A stretch of DNA of 64,000 nucleotides from Lindgomyces ingoldianus (taxonomy: Eukaryota > Ascomycota > Dothideomycetes > Pleosporales > Lindgomycetaceae), in contig NW_022985165.1 in the NCBI RefSeq assembly GCF_010093535.1, positions 729,311 to 793,310 on the forward strand, read 5' to 3'. The notes beneath the pieces were generated by a model. It did no database searches and was not told the DNA's origin. It saw nothing but the letters and a program-made list of their open reading frames with translations. This document shows positions 24,449-35,157 of the stretch, one piece after another; within the stretch, counting starts at the first letter, position 1, and each line of letters starts with the position of its first letter. Position numbers and translations under genes: made by a program.

Positions 24449-26410
24449 GGAGTTGGGATGATACGTTAAAGGGGTTTATGCATTGCACGGCCTGGCAGGC
24501 ATTTTGGATGGTGCCGTCACGACATGGAAGGGAGTACTGGTTGGTGTTAGGGCGCATGATACCCTGCTATCCTTATTCATCCGAAAATACTAGTTATAGA
24601 GGGCTTTATTTGAAGTATGATGGGATTCTAGCGTACACTGCATGACTCGATTCATCGATCGAGGGCAATTTTTCATCCTAAGCACCCATTTATCTATTCC
24701 TTCTTAGGTACTCATGAAAGTAGTCCCTTTAAGGGCGGCCTTAAACAAGTTCTCCGCACCCCTCCACTCCCAACCCTTAACCAGGGTAACCCACGTCAAG
24801 CTCAGAGGTCCCTTGGTTATATGTACCATGTCTGCCTGAGCCAGTAGTGCCTTGTTGCCTTGAAATGCCTGCTTACACCTCTCCTCCGTGACCGGGCGGT
24901 GATTATCCATGCCATATTCATGCAATCCAACCCAGTTGCTTGAAAAAGGCAAAGGTCGAAATTCAGATTGTGTGGTTGAGAAGGAAAACCCAAGGCTAGG
25001 TAGCGAAAGATTTCGCAGGAGGCCAGGGTGCTGGAGCCGTAGGTACATGGGGTCAGGAGTGTGTCGTCGATGCAGAATTTGGGTGAGTTAGTTGGGGGTG
25101 GGAGGGAGAGCGCGAACGCGTGGGCAAGAAAGTGAGGGAAGAGTAGGGGGGCGAGGGGGGTATTCAAGGAGTGCATGTTAGTGCGATGAGGTATGTGTTA
25201 CCTACAGTGGGTGTTGCTCCTGCTCCTGCTGCAGCTGTGCCGAAGTTCTTGGTTGCTCCAAGCCCTGGATGTTTGGAAAAAGTCTAACATTACTATTTCA
25301 GATCCGTATCAGAGACTTATAAAGTTCAGGTCTATCCCGCTACCTACAGAATAACAGAGATATTGCTTTGTTTACTGACTTTGGTTACGTATGGCACCCG
25401 CATGGCAGCATGGAGAAGAAAGACACAAAGTCGAAGTGAAGAAGGACACAAAAAGCTTATCTGGTATGTTATCACTTATAATAGAACATGAGCGAGGTGA
25501 GTCTAGTCCATTGAGCCCCTTGCTGGATTTAAGGAGGGTTCTGTGAGGATGCTAGTTTCTATTGCAAATCAGAGGTGGCTAAATTTTGTTAGAAGTAATA
25601 TATGTAGTGAGAAATTATCAAGAAACATAAAATTGAAAGTTACACTCCTTAGTCCATGTAATCAGTTAAAACTGTTGCTGAAATTTAGGGATAGCGATAA
25701 CGAAATGCAAGTTTCTGCGTTGAACTGCTACTTTTCTGTTCCACTTGTCAAGTAACAAGATGCAGTGTCATAATGGTAATGCAGTTCGAACACAGATCAT
25801 TAGGTGTCAAGACACGATTGAGATGAGAGGGAAAAGGTTATAGTAAACTTAGCTTCCTAAAATTTATGCAAGCAGTCGAAGTCAGAACACTAAAGCTGTC
25901 CTTTCGTAACTGCTTTTTCGCAATCGGAGCAGCATCGTTGACTGTGATGTCCGTTCAGAGTACTGAGACTCGGCCCAAACTGACCGTAGGGCTGGCGAGA
26001 CAGAAGTAATAGAGTTTAAGGGTCTCAAAGGCTAGAAGCTGGTGAAAAGCCGAGTTTTCTACTTGGAATAAGAGGGATGAGATAATGTGGTAGATATAGG
26101 ATCCAGAATTCATATGGGAATAAGGAAATAGCCCTTGCTGTAGCGAGATCCGGACCGCAAATGATACACCGCCTCTCTGACCCGCATCCGCCAAGCTGGA
26201 AGCCAGAGACAAGGCGTGAAAGCCACAGGGCGCTCCTTCCAATGACATCAGAGATCGGACGCATTGACTGTAGATCGAGCAAGCCACCTGCACTCAAGAG
26301 ATCCAGACTACAAAAACGTCGGCATCCCAGATCAGACGTCGCATCTTGTTGTCGTTCATTTCTCGTCTTTCTCCTCCATCGAAACGCGTAGACTTCGTCA
26401 GACGATCAGT
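24449..26410. other. intergenic region with an unassigned minus-strand frame
   Basis: On minus, about 25050-24704, a frame containing HRPVTEERCKQAFQGNKALL and GPLSLTWVTLVKGWEWRGAE reads like the C-terminal exon of a protein, and an upstream piece near 25260-25205 (frame with GLGATKNFGTAAAGAGATPT) followed by GTAACAC could be another exon. I could not join them convincingly and do not recognise the family. The remainder is AT-rich and empty; the last few hundred bases are the promoter of the Pns1-like gene. Confidence 0.3.
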
Positions 26411-28168
26411 ATGGCAAATCGAGGTGAAGCAGCGGATTATTACAATGGCGCGCCACAGGACAACAATTATCAGATGGAGAGTACAAAGTATCCACAGCAG
26501 CCTCCGCAGTATGGACAGAACTATGAGCCGCCGCAGGGAGCTCCGCCGAATGAGACTCAGCCGCCGTATGGCCAGCTGAATGGTGAAGGGAAACAGACCT
26601 TCGAACAAGCCTTCACAATTCAAAGTCCGAAATATCATGATTTGTGGGCTGGGTTGTTGGTGTGTTGACCTTACGCAACCTCAACAACGTAACGTTGCTA
26701 ACGGGTGCAGTTCATCGCGGTGTTCTTAGGCTTCGCAGCAGTCTCCGGTATTGCAATTCAAGGATACTGTAAGTTTTCGCGCTCTTCCCGCGCTCTTCCC
26801 AAACCATTGCCCTACTCAAGTCTTTCCAGCGCACACATTTTCGTTCAATGGAGGCGGCATCTACAACAGCCGGAACGACTTTGGACTGTCTACGAATACC
26901 ATCGTACTCTTCGCTTTCGTCCTCGTTGTGGCCATTCTTCTTAGCTATGGATACATGTGGACTGCCCGTGTTTTTACAAAACAACTAATCTGGATTACGG
27001 GAATTTTGAACATTGTCTTCGGCTTCGTCACGGCTATCTATATGCTTTCCCGGAAGTACTGGTCTGGAGGAGTCGTCTTCCTGCTATTTTCCATCTTCGC
27101 TATGATTTGCTTTATCTCTTGGATCCCGAGGATCCGGTTTTCGGTCCTGATGCTGCAAACCAGCATTAACGTCTCAAAGAAGTTTGGTCACGTATATCTT
27201 GTGTCGCTGCTCGGAGGTCTTCTTGCTACCGCATTTGCTGCGTGGTATTCTGTTACCCTAGTGGCAGTATACGTCAAGTACGAACCGTCATCATCGGGCA
27301 ACAATCCAGCATGCAACACTGGTGCAGGAGGTTGTGGTAGCGGGAGGGTGATTGGACTGATCGTGTTTATCACTTTCGCCATGTATTGGATATCCGAATG
27401 GTTAAAGAACACCATTCATACCACCATATCCGGGGTTTATGGTTCCTGGTACTTCTGCGGCAATAACTTCCCGAGTGGCGCTACTCGTGGTGCTTTTAAA
27501 CGTTCCATCACCTACAGTTTCGGAAGCATCAGTTTCGGAAGTTTGATCGTAGCCATTATCAACTGCCTACGACAACTCTGTTCGATTGCTCAACAATCGG
27601 CAGGGCAGGATGGAAACATTGTGGGCACGATTTTGTTTTGTTGCATCGGCTGTATTATTGGCCTCCTAGACTGGGCGGTGCAGTTTTTAAACCGATACGC
27701 CTTTTCGCACATTGCGCTTTATGGCAAGTCGTACATAGAAGCCGCGAAGGATACCTGGAAGTGAGTACCCCCCTGTTTGTATCGGTGTCCCCACCTTAAT
27801 GGCTACTCCCTAGAATGATCAAGGACCGCGGGATCGATGCTCTTGTGAACGAATGTCTTGTCGGTCCGGTCCTCACAATGGGCGCTACTTTCATTGCGTA
27901 TACCTGTGCTCTCCTCGCGTACCTCTACCTCATCTTTACCTCGCCAGCGTACAACCAGGATGGATCATATACGCCAGTGGTTGTCGCATTCGCGTTCCTC
28001 ATCGGCCTCCAGATCTGCAACATTTTCACGACGCCCCTGAGCAGCGGCATTGACACGATCTTTGTGGCGATGGCGTGGGACCCGGAGGTGATGATGCGAG
28101 ACCACCCGGACCTCTATCAGCAGATGGTGGCGGTGTATCCACATGTGCAACAGGCGATACATGCATAG
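26411..28168 (+). CDS. PNS1: choline transporter-like protein, Pns1/SLC44 family
   Basis: Four exons, 26411-26659, 26711-26768, 26830-27760 and 27814-28168, give 530 aa; all junctions keep the frame and use GT/AG. Residues 1-75 are a hydrophilic Pro/Gln/Tyr/Asn-rich cytosolic tail (YPQQPPQYGQNYEPPQGAPP) typical of fungal Pns1. Then come about ten TM helices with the CTL hallmarks: a large loop with CNTGAGGCGSG, the segment IHTTISGVYGSWYF, the conserved stretch RSITYSFGSISFGSLIVAII, and NRYAFSHIALYGKSYIEAAK near the C-terminus. It is a plasma-membrane or endomembrane multi-pass protein; the animal homologues move choline, whereas the transport role of yeast Pns1 is not firmly established. The 58-bp second exon encodes most of the first TM. 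The ATG at 26411 is the first in frame and gives the usual fungal tail. Confidence 0.93.
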
Positions 28169-29178
28169 CAACGTGGAGACAGGTGGAGAAATCGTTCGAG
28201 TGAGCAATAGTTCGTGGGAGCGTGCTTGTCACGTGCGACAGGTGTTCTCGGTAGCAGTAATAGTTGACGATCTCCGCGCAAACGCATCGTCGAAATGTTC
28301 AGCGACTTTCACCCACGTCTTTAGCGGGAGATTTGTGCGAGGGTATCCCTCACGGGACTTCTAGTCTGGCCGCCTTGGCACCGCTCTCAGCGTCGGAGGG
28401 AAGCTCTGCATGGGACCATGACGTACCATTGTCGTCGCAGTTGAAACGACATGCACAGGGCGGCGCATACGTTAGAGGAGCGATATTGCACAAATTCGCA
28501 TCAGGGCCTTTTCGCCGGGTGCTTTGCAGGCTTATCTGATTCTATTCCACGGCCGACAACGGGGACCGGAGCAGCGAGTTGGGCAGCACTGCACAGCTGC
28601 GGCATTAATACTGGAAGAGTGCCTCTTCTGGTGGGGGGCTCCGAGTGTGCAAAACAGATAACTCTCATCCCTCGCGCCTCCCACTCTCTGCCATCCACTG
28701 TTGACTGTTGCTTTTGCCCAAGTCTGTCATCTGCGCTCTGCTCAGTCGGGGCCTCCATCTGCAGCCAATCACTTGCTCTTGTGCCCGGCTGCATCATCAC
28801 CGCCTCTCGCTGCGGGGTACTCCTGCTCCAGGCCAGCTCACTCACCGTGCCCCCAACGCCCACGGACTCCTTCACAGGTCGCCGCACACTGTCCTCTAGT
28901 CCGACCAAGTAAGCCTCATATTTTTGCTTTAAATTGTTTGTCCCGGAGCCTCGCTCGCCCTCACCTCGTCTCTCTACCTCCTTCCCCTTCCCACCAGAGC
29001 TCCTTCCCGTCCTCACTCACACCTGCCAGGCCCAATTCGCCTGAACAAATTTCCCTTGAATAAATCTCCCTCTCCCTCTCCCTCTGCTTCTCCCTAGGGC
29101 TTCCTCCCGGCCAATTCCTCGACCCATTCACACGCCACTTAGCCTCTCCCCTGCAACACGTCACCAGCCAGCCACACG
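28169..29178. other. intergenic region: promoter and leader of the mannitol-1-phosphate dehydrogenase gene
   Basis: No coding frame is supported. From about 28,900 the sequence becomes strongly pyrimidine-rich on the + strand, with CTCCCT repeats at about 29065-29087, typical of promoters or leaders of highly expressed fungal genes. Frames on both strands across 28,450-29,060 are low-complexity Ser/Pro or Gly/Glu mirror images of each other and look non-coding. Confidence 0.5.
29065..29087. repeat. CTCCCT pyrimidine-tract simple repeat
   Basis: About four units of CTCCCT in tandem lie some 90 bases before the ATG of the mannitol-1-phosphate dehydrogenase gene, inside a longer CT-rich block. 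CT tracts of this kind are common in fungal promoters of strongly expressed genes; that this one has such a role is an inference. Confidence 0.7.
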
Positions 29179-30366
29179 ATGTCTTTCACTAAGAAGGCCG
29201 TCCACTTCGGCGGCGGCAACATTGGCCGTGGTTTCGTTGCCGAGTTCCTGCACAACTCGGGCTTCGAGGTCGTGTTCGTCGATGTCATGGACAGCATCAT
29301 CGACGCCCTCCAGAAGAACACGTCGTACACGGTGACCGAGATCGGCGAGGACGGCGAGCGGACCTTCACCATTGACCACTACCGCGCCATCAACAGCAAG
29401 TACGAGCTACCCAAGGTTGTCGAGGAGATTGCCTCTGCCGACGTCGTCACCTGCGCCGTTGGCCCCAACATCCTCAAGTTTATCGCCGAGCCCGTGGCCA
29501 AGGCCATTGAGGCCCGAACCCTCGACTACCCCCTTGCCGTCATTGCTTGCGAGAACGCCATCAATGCCACCAACAAATGGCGGGGTTTTATCGAGACCTA
29601 CATCGAGGACAAGCTCAACAAGGATACCCTGAAGGACATGGACAAAAAGGCGCGCTACGCCAACTCGGCCATTGACCGCATTGTCCCCCACCAAGACCCC
29701 GATGCGGGCCTCAATGTCAAGATCGAAAAGTTTTTCGAGTGGTGTGTTGAGCATAAGCCCTTCGCCGGTGCTATCCAGCCCGAAATCAAGGGCGTCCACT
29801 TTGTCGACGACCTGCAGCCGTACATCGAGCGCAAGTTGTTCACCGTCAACACTTCCCACGCCACGGCTGCCTACTACGGCTACCAGCGTGGCAAAGCAAC
29901 CATCCACGATGCCATGACTGACAAGGATATCCATGACATTGTGCGTGACGCTCTCAAGGAGACAGCCCACCTCATCACCAACAAGCACGAGATCACCACC
30001 CAGGAGCAGAGCGAGTACGTCGAGAAGATTATTGAGCGCATTTCGAACCCCGCCTTGGAAGACAAGGTTGAGCGTGTCGGCCGTGCCCCGCTTCGAAAGC
30101 TCTCCCGCAATGAGCGCTTCATTGCACCCGCTGCCCATCTGGTCGAGATGGGTGACAGCTGTGAGCACCTCCTAGGTGCGGTAGAGATGGCCCTCCGCTT
30201 CCAGAACGTTGAGGGCGACGACGAGTCTTTCGAGCTTGCCAAGATCCTCAAGGAGAAGTCCGCCGAGGATGCGACCAAGCAGATCACCGGTTTGGATGAG
30301 TCACACGGCCTGTACGCCATGGTCGTACCGATCGTCGCCAAAGTCCAGAAGAGCGCTTCTCTGTAA
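29179..30366 (+). CDS. mpdA: mannitol-1-phosphate 5-dehydrogenase
   Basis: A single exon of 395 aa, close to the 385-390 aa usual for the fungal enzyme. The N-terminus has the Rossmann NAD-binding loop [12 protein letters not shown] followed by a beta strand ending in VVFVDV with the NAD-binding Asp. Further family blocks are [26 protein letters not shown], the catalytic-domain segment [20 protein letters not shown] and a C-terminal helical domain. The enzyme reduces fructose-6-phosphate to mannitol-1-phosphate with NADH in the cytosol, the first step of mannitol synthesis, which supports carbon storage and stress tolerance in fungi. Codon use is strongly C-ending (GGC, AAG, GTC, ATC), unlike several neighbours, which fits high expression. 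The start at 29179 places the Rossmann loop at residues 6-17 as in the family. Confidence 0.97.
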   Translation: MSFTKKAVHFGGGNIGRGFVAEFLHNSGFEVVFVDVMDSIIDALQKNTSYTVTEIGEDGERTFTIDHYRAINSKYELPKVVEEIASADVVTCAVGPNILKFIAEPVAKAIEARTLDYPLAVIACENAINATNKWRGFIETYIEDKLNKDTLKDMDKKARYANSAIDRIVPHQDPDAGLNVKIEKFFEWCVEHKPFAGAIQPEIKGVHFVDDLQPYIERKLFTVNTSHATAAYYGYQRGKATIHDAMTDKDIHDIVRDALKETAHLITNKHEITTQEQSEYVEKIIERISNPALEDKVERVGRAPLRKLSRNERFIAPAAHLVEMGDSCEHLLGAVEMALRFQNVEGDDESFELAKILKEKSAEDATKQITGLDESHGLYAMVVPIVAKVQKSASL

Positions 30367-32134
30367 GGGAATCAACAAGCTCAATGTACAATTGTTTGGA
30401 GCATTGGCCTCCATCTGTTAGAGGGACTTTGCAACTAGACTGGGGTATATACCGGGAAGTGAAAAGCGTGGTCGGTACAGCGGTGCAGGTCATCATGGAT
30501 CTTCTCCGCCGGACGGACGGCTTCCTTCATGTCACAATAAAAGATTGACGAATGGGACACGATTGATGATTCCCCGTTTTCTTGCATATTTTTGGTGATT
30601 CTTCGTTGTTACGCCTGTGATCCACGTCTCACCGCTGTTGTGGGCGGATGATGGCGTCGTGAATCAACATCCTGGCTGCCTCTTAGACCCTGTTAGTTAA
30701 TCTCCTCTGTATTCAAATGCCACTCCGGCTCTTACTAGTTTTGCTCTTTCGCTGTCTCCGAGGTCGTGTCCGGAGCCGTAGAAGTGGAGCAGATGATGCA
30801 CGTGGCCCACTTTCGTCAAATGCTCAATGGAGCATGGATGCAGCTCCTTCGGAACCCCGAGAACCTCTATAAGAGGGCTTCATAGTCTTTCCAAACTCTT
30901 TACAGCATATTATTGCATACCACGGAACATAAATGGAATATATTTGATCCACCAACCCTCTTTCTAGAGTTGAAGGCCTTAAGACGGGGGAAATGCGACA
31001 CCATGTCGTTCTTTGGGGAGTAACTAAGAAGCCGAGCAAAGGGCTGCCAGCGCTTAGTTGTTTCTATATCGAGAGGATTGTGGTCAAGAAGCAAAACATA
31101 AGATTTCTGTTGCGTAGCCTAGGTATTTGTTTCTGTTCGCAGAAGACTACAGAATATCCACATGCGTGAAGTGAGTTCGATGTGGTTTCCTTAGAGATAT
31201 TGTGAGGCCCCCGCTCTGGAGCCAAAAACCCTAGCATGGGAAAGTAATTTGCGAGTTTGAGTCAGCTTATCCTTTGTGGGGGAATTTGGCGAAAGGTGGT
31301 TAGGTGCGGGTAGGTTCCGTACCTGATGCTTCTTATATAAGAATGAACATATGAGCTACAGATTCCCCGTCGCTGCAACATTGATCCGTAATTGACCCTT
31401 GACGTTTTGGTGACTGAAAAAGGTGGAGTATTGAAGGACTAAAGGGAGATTGATATGTATTGGCATGCAGAGCAGGTGGAGGAGAGATTCTAGGATAGAT
31501 ATTATTGGATGAACATCTGTGAAGCGTTTCTCACTCATCTCTCCCGTATGGTGGCTCATGCTGGAAGTATTGCAGCACAACCTTGCAAAGACTTCTATCC
31601 TGCCGAGAAAAAAGTAAGCTGTAAGAAAGGACGGAAGGCTGTATTCGAGTTCGAATGGTGCTCTCCAATACTTCTTCGATTTTGAGGACTACATCACATA
31701 CCGAAAACTTTCGTTTAAGCTGAACTTTTCGTCTAAGGAGAGCCATTCATTGAATTTGAATTTCTTGTTCATGTGGAATCTGACATTCAAGCTGATGTCG
31801 CTGACCTCGGACAATAAATGGTCAGAGCACCACATCTTCTAATGAGAGCAATGCTGACACCGCTATTCCGTAGCAACGGGTTGGTGAATGAGGAGTGCGT
31901 GGAGTATGAAGAAGGGCTTACTTGCGCCGAATAGTGTCAAAGAGCTTAGGAAGCCTATGTGGACTCCTTGGATTGCTTGTTTGGAGCTCGGGATCCCGGA
32001 TGAGAATGTTTCCAATTGCGCTAGCTTAGAGAAAGTGAGGTTGATAATGAAAATACTGTGGCCCCTGCATCTAGAGTCTGGTTAAAATTACAACGTTAAC
32101 GCTCAAGCTTAGCTTCAGACTTACTTAACCCACC
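30367..32134. other. intergenic, gene-poor DNA
   Basis: Beyond the presumed 3' UTR the sequence turns AT-richer and contains no frame with protein character. Short minus-strand frames at 30,824-31,094 and 31,356-31,746 have no motif. This marks the left edge of the decayed block that follows. Confidence 0.5.
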
Positions 32135-33857
32135 GTGGGAGACATGAATGTATACGAGGACACCTCCCCCTCCACCACTGGCAAGGAAGAGGCTCTGACA
32201 CTGGGATACCGTCTCCTCCCCACAACCCTTGACCACCACCTTGTTACACACCTGATCGAATATACGGTTCCATTCCTCTTGACCCTTTGGACGTCTCACT
32301 GGGCCACAGAGACATCACCTATGCGCAATTTACCAACGCCATCAACTACGCCGTGACATGGATCAAAGCACACCTACCACCACCAATACAGGTATTCGAT
32401 ACCCTGGCATAGAAAAGAACTAGGGACTTGCGGTATGTGAATATTGCAGTCGCGGTAGCAAAATTAGAGTGGAGATTATTGATGCCAAGGCCGACGCGCA
32501 CACGAGAGGCGCAGGCACACATTCTTAGTAAAAGAGGATGTAAGGCATTCCTGTACGGTGGGGGTTTGGGGGAGCTCGTGGGGAGCGTGGTGGCTGGGGT
32601 TCAACATAGGAAGGTCGAAGTGTTGAAGATCCCGGGGTAGGAGCCCAGGTTGGATAATAGGAAGGAAGCGGATTGGGTTTCTATGAAGAAGCGTTGAGTG
32701 GAAGGGCGGTATGATCCATGGCTGACATTCCACACAAGTGGTACTGCGGAATTCCCTAAACCAATCGTATATACCCACCAAATGGTCGAGGTTCCAGATT
32801 CTACCTGGTTGGTGCTCGGTGCGGATGGAGGGAATTGCATCCATCTGCCTGGCAGACGCTAGTATACTCCGATTCCCAACCCTCCATGTAAGCTCAACAT
32901 GCTTAATACCTAGAATCCTAAGCTTGCTAACCAGGTTGCACGAGATGGTAGGAACGAAAGTCGCCTTGATCTGACCCAGCTTCTTCGTCTCGATCGTGGT
33001 GTATGGGCAACTAAGAGACTGCACGACAGCCACAATGTGTGATACATTGCGCTATGAAAAAGCACAAGGCACAGTCGCTGTGCCCATTCACCCTGACGCC
33101 CTGGTGCAAGGCTCAGAAAGCCTCAAAGTACTACACGCATTAGACTGTATCTATTTCGCGGGGGCCCCACTTGCTCGTCCAACAGTGGAAAGGCTACTTG
33201 GCTACACACAAGTAAAGTTCGGACATGGGACTACCGAGGGCGGTATTGTGTACGGGAAAATAAGAGATGAGGAGGGTTAGGAGTATTACACCTTCCGCGA
33301 CATGAACGGCATCCAGTTCGAGCATGTGGACAATGATCTGCACGAAATGGATGTAATCCGGAACCCTGCCTTTGAAGGTTGGTGGCATATTTTCCACGTT
33401 TCCCCGGATCGGAAGGTGATCCGTACGGGAGATCTGTGGGTTGTGCAGAATGAAAAGCTGGGGGCGTGGAAGTGTCCGGGCAGGACTGATAACGTGCTTG
33501 TTTTCTCGCGTGAGTTGAAGCCGCGGTGCGACCGATCTTAAAACGGAACTGAGTCAGGCTCCAGGTGTTGCTGGGGTGGTGATTGGAGGACAAGGAAGAC
33601 GGCGCCCGTTTGTGCTGGTTGAGTGGATTGTGGAAGGGGTCAGTGAGAAGACGAAGCTTGAGCTACTGTAGCCGGCGATTGAGAAGGCAAACCTGGGGTA
33701 TGCTGATGTCGTGAAGATGGCAAAAGAGCTAGCAATCTTGACGGTACCGAGAAAGCTGTTGGTGAGGAATGTGAAGGGGTCACCGTCACGCAAGGCTTGT
33801 GAAAAGCTGTATGCGGAGGAGATAGAGCACCTCTACGCCATTGTTCGAAGTGAATAA
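32135..33857 (+). pseudogene. relic of an NRPS-like adenylation-domain (ANL superfamily) gene
   Basis: Translated pieces follow the fungal NRPS-like A domain from start to end: GYRLLPTTLDHH at about 32204, an N-terminal piece with RDITYAQFTNAINYAV in another frame, the phosphate-loop motif FHTSGTAEFPKPIVYTHQMV at about 32722-32780, LKVLHALDCIYFAGAPLARP, a mid-domain EYYTFRDMNGIQFEH, RKVIRTGDLWVV with GRTDNVLVFS (A8 region), and a C-terminal piece ending EEIEHLYAIVRSE. The family activates a carboxylic acid as its adenylate. Breaks seen: a frameshift near 32245, in-frame stops at 32410-32412, 32638-32640, 32695-32697, 33278-33280 and 33669-33671, and further frame changes at 32830-33000 and 33540. 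No thiolation or reductase domain follows, so the gene was either A-domain only or cut off. It cannot make the enzyme. Confidence 0.85.
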
Positions 33858-33964
33858 CTGTGTGATATATTGAGCGAGTGCAGAGCAGTAGAAAGTAGAA
33901 TTCACCGTAGTAAGTCAAGAGGCAGCGTGACGGGTGACCGAAAGGGGTGTGTCATTGAGTATGA

Positions 33965-34696
33965 TCACGTCCACCCCGCTTTGAGCCTCTCAATCGCTTC
34001 GGCTTCAGGCACCATGTCAGCCATCTTTGCGTTCATGTCGAACATGTTCGCAGCGTGGATCTCGGCCGATCGGTCGCTGCAGGCCTCGCTAACGACCTAT
34101 GCAGAGTCAGTCAATGATGCCGGGCGACGGATTGGGCGCCAAGGCTCAAGCATACCATTGGCCAGAAGCCCAGACACATTGCCTCGAGTTGAAGTCCTCA
34201 CACATCTACTTGTGCTCACGCCTTAGACAACGAACATGTCTACGACCTTCAATTGCAGCCGTGTGTCGAGGTCCGTCGCAAAGAAGGCGCTGGGATACCG
34301 CTTGAGGACGACCAGCTCGCCGTCGCGCGGCTCCAGGCCCGTAACACAGCTCTCCAAGCCCGTCTCGATGCCCTTCTGGAAGACAGTGAGCAGCGGCGTC
34401 TTGTAGAAGAAGATTCCCGCGTCCGACATGTCCGGCTCCGTATATTCGACTCTTGTCCGCCGCACGAGCGGCACCTTCCCTGCGCGCAGCCGCAACGAGA
34501 GACGTCTGATCGAGGCAGGCGCGATCGCCGACGCCGGGTTCGCGAGCGTGTTCAGCGGCGAGCCTTCGGTCTAGTATGCGTTGCAGACGTCGATGAGGAG
34601 GAGCGCCGGACGGCTGCCCCAGCCTATCGTGTGCGCGAAGCCCGACTGGAGGTAGCTATCCGCCTGTGCATAGTCCGCGAGCGCCATGGCAGGCAT
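33965..34696 (-). pseudogene. relic of an isochorismatase-family cysteine hydrolase (N-carbamoylsarcosine amidase-like)
   Basis: On the minus strand the N-terminus reads ADSYLQSGFAHTIGWGSRPA then LLLIDVCNAY (catalytic Asp region), followed by TAG at 34573-34571 where relatives have Trp. After a frameshift near 34500 comes VEYTEPDMSDAGIFFYKTPL, VTGLEPRDGELVVLKRYPSA (catalytic Lys) and a TAA at 34225-34223. A further frame change leads to GVSTSRCVR with the nucleophilic Cys, then a still recognisable intron (GTATGC...GCATAG, about 34165-34108), and the tail AEIHAANMFDMNAKMADMV. The family hydrolyses amide or vinyl-ether bonds; this subgroup resembles N-carbamoylsarcosine amidases of fungi. It converges on the adenylation relic and diverges from the Zn2Cys6 gene. 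It is inactive in its present form. Confidence 0.8.
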
Positions 34697-35157
34697 ACCC
34701 AGGACTGGTGCGGTCGAACTGTCTAAAGGTCAATCAATTCACATCAACGCGACTCCATCTTATACACCATCTCCTCCACCCGCACCGAAGACTTGGTGAT
34801 ATCATGCCGGATAGCATCGCGATATCGGGGATCATGGAAGGTGGAGCTCGCTCTCGTTTTGGCACACGCCGCCGCCCACGGAAACGTGCTTCCGAAGGAT
34901 GTCAACTCCGGAACATAATTCAACCGAGGTATCATCTATTCGCGACCTCACCTCTGGTCTCCGCTCTGCTCTCAATATGCTCTGATCAGGATCGAATCGG
35001 ACTAACCTGGCCGTCAGCGACGTGTCGTGTGAGCTCCTTCGGTGCGCCCAGAGCCCTCTGTTCATTCACGATTCTGCCTCGGCTTGGCATGATCGGACTT
35101 CCCCACCAGCCCCCGGCGGCGAACGACCCCCTTCCCTCCTCCACCTCCAGTGTCGCC
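34697..35157. promoter_or_regulatory. divergent promoter region between the hydrolase relic and the Zn2Cys6 gene
   Basis: About 460 bases separate the start of the dead hydrolase (minus) from the ATG of the regulator (plus). The head-to-head layout is what one expects of a regulator and its target sharing a control region. I see no coding frame of its own here; the open frame reaching into 34666-35157 is the unspliced upstream extension of regulator exon 1. No CGG-type inverted repeat was identified with confidence. Confidence 0.4.

Noticed and set aside
29407..30168. 253-codon frame on minus opposite the mannitol-1-phosphate dehydrogenase gene
   Set aside because: It is the antisense mirror of a highly codon-biased gene and has no independent features.
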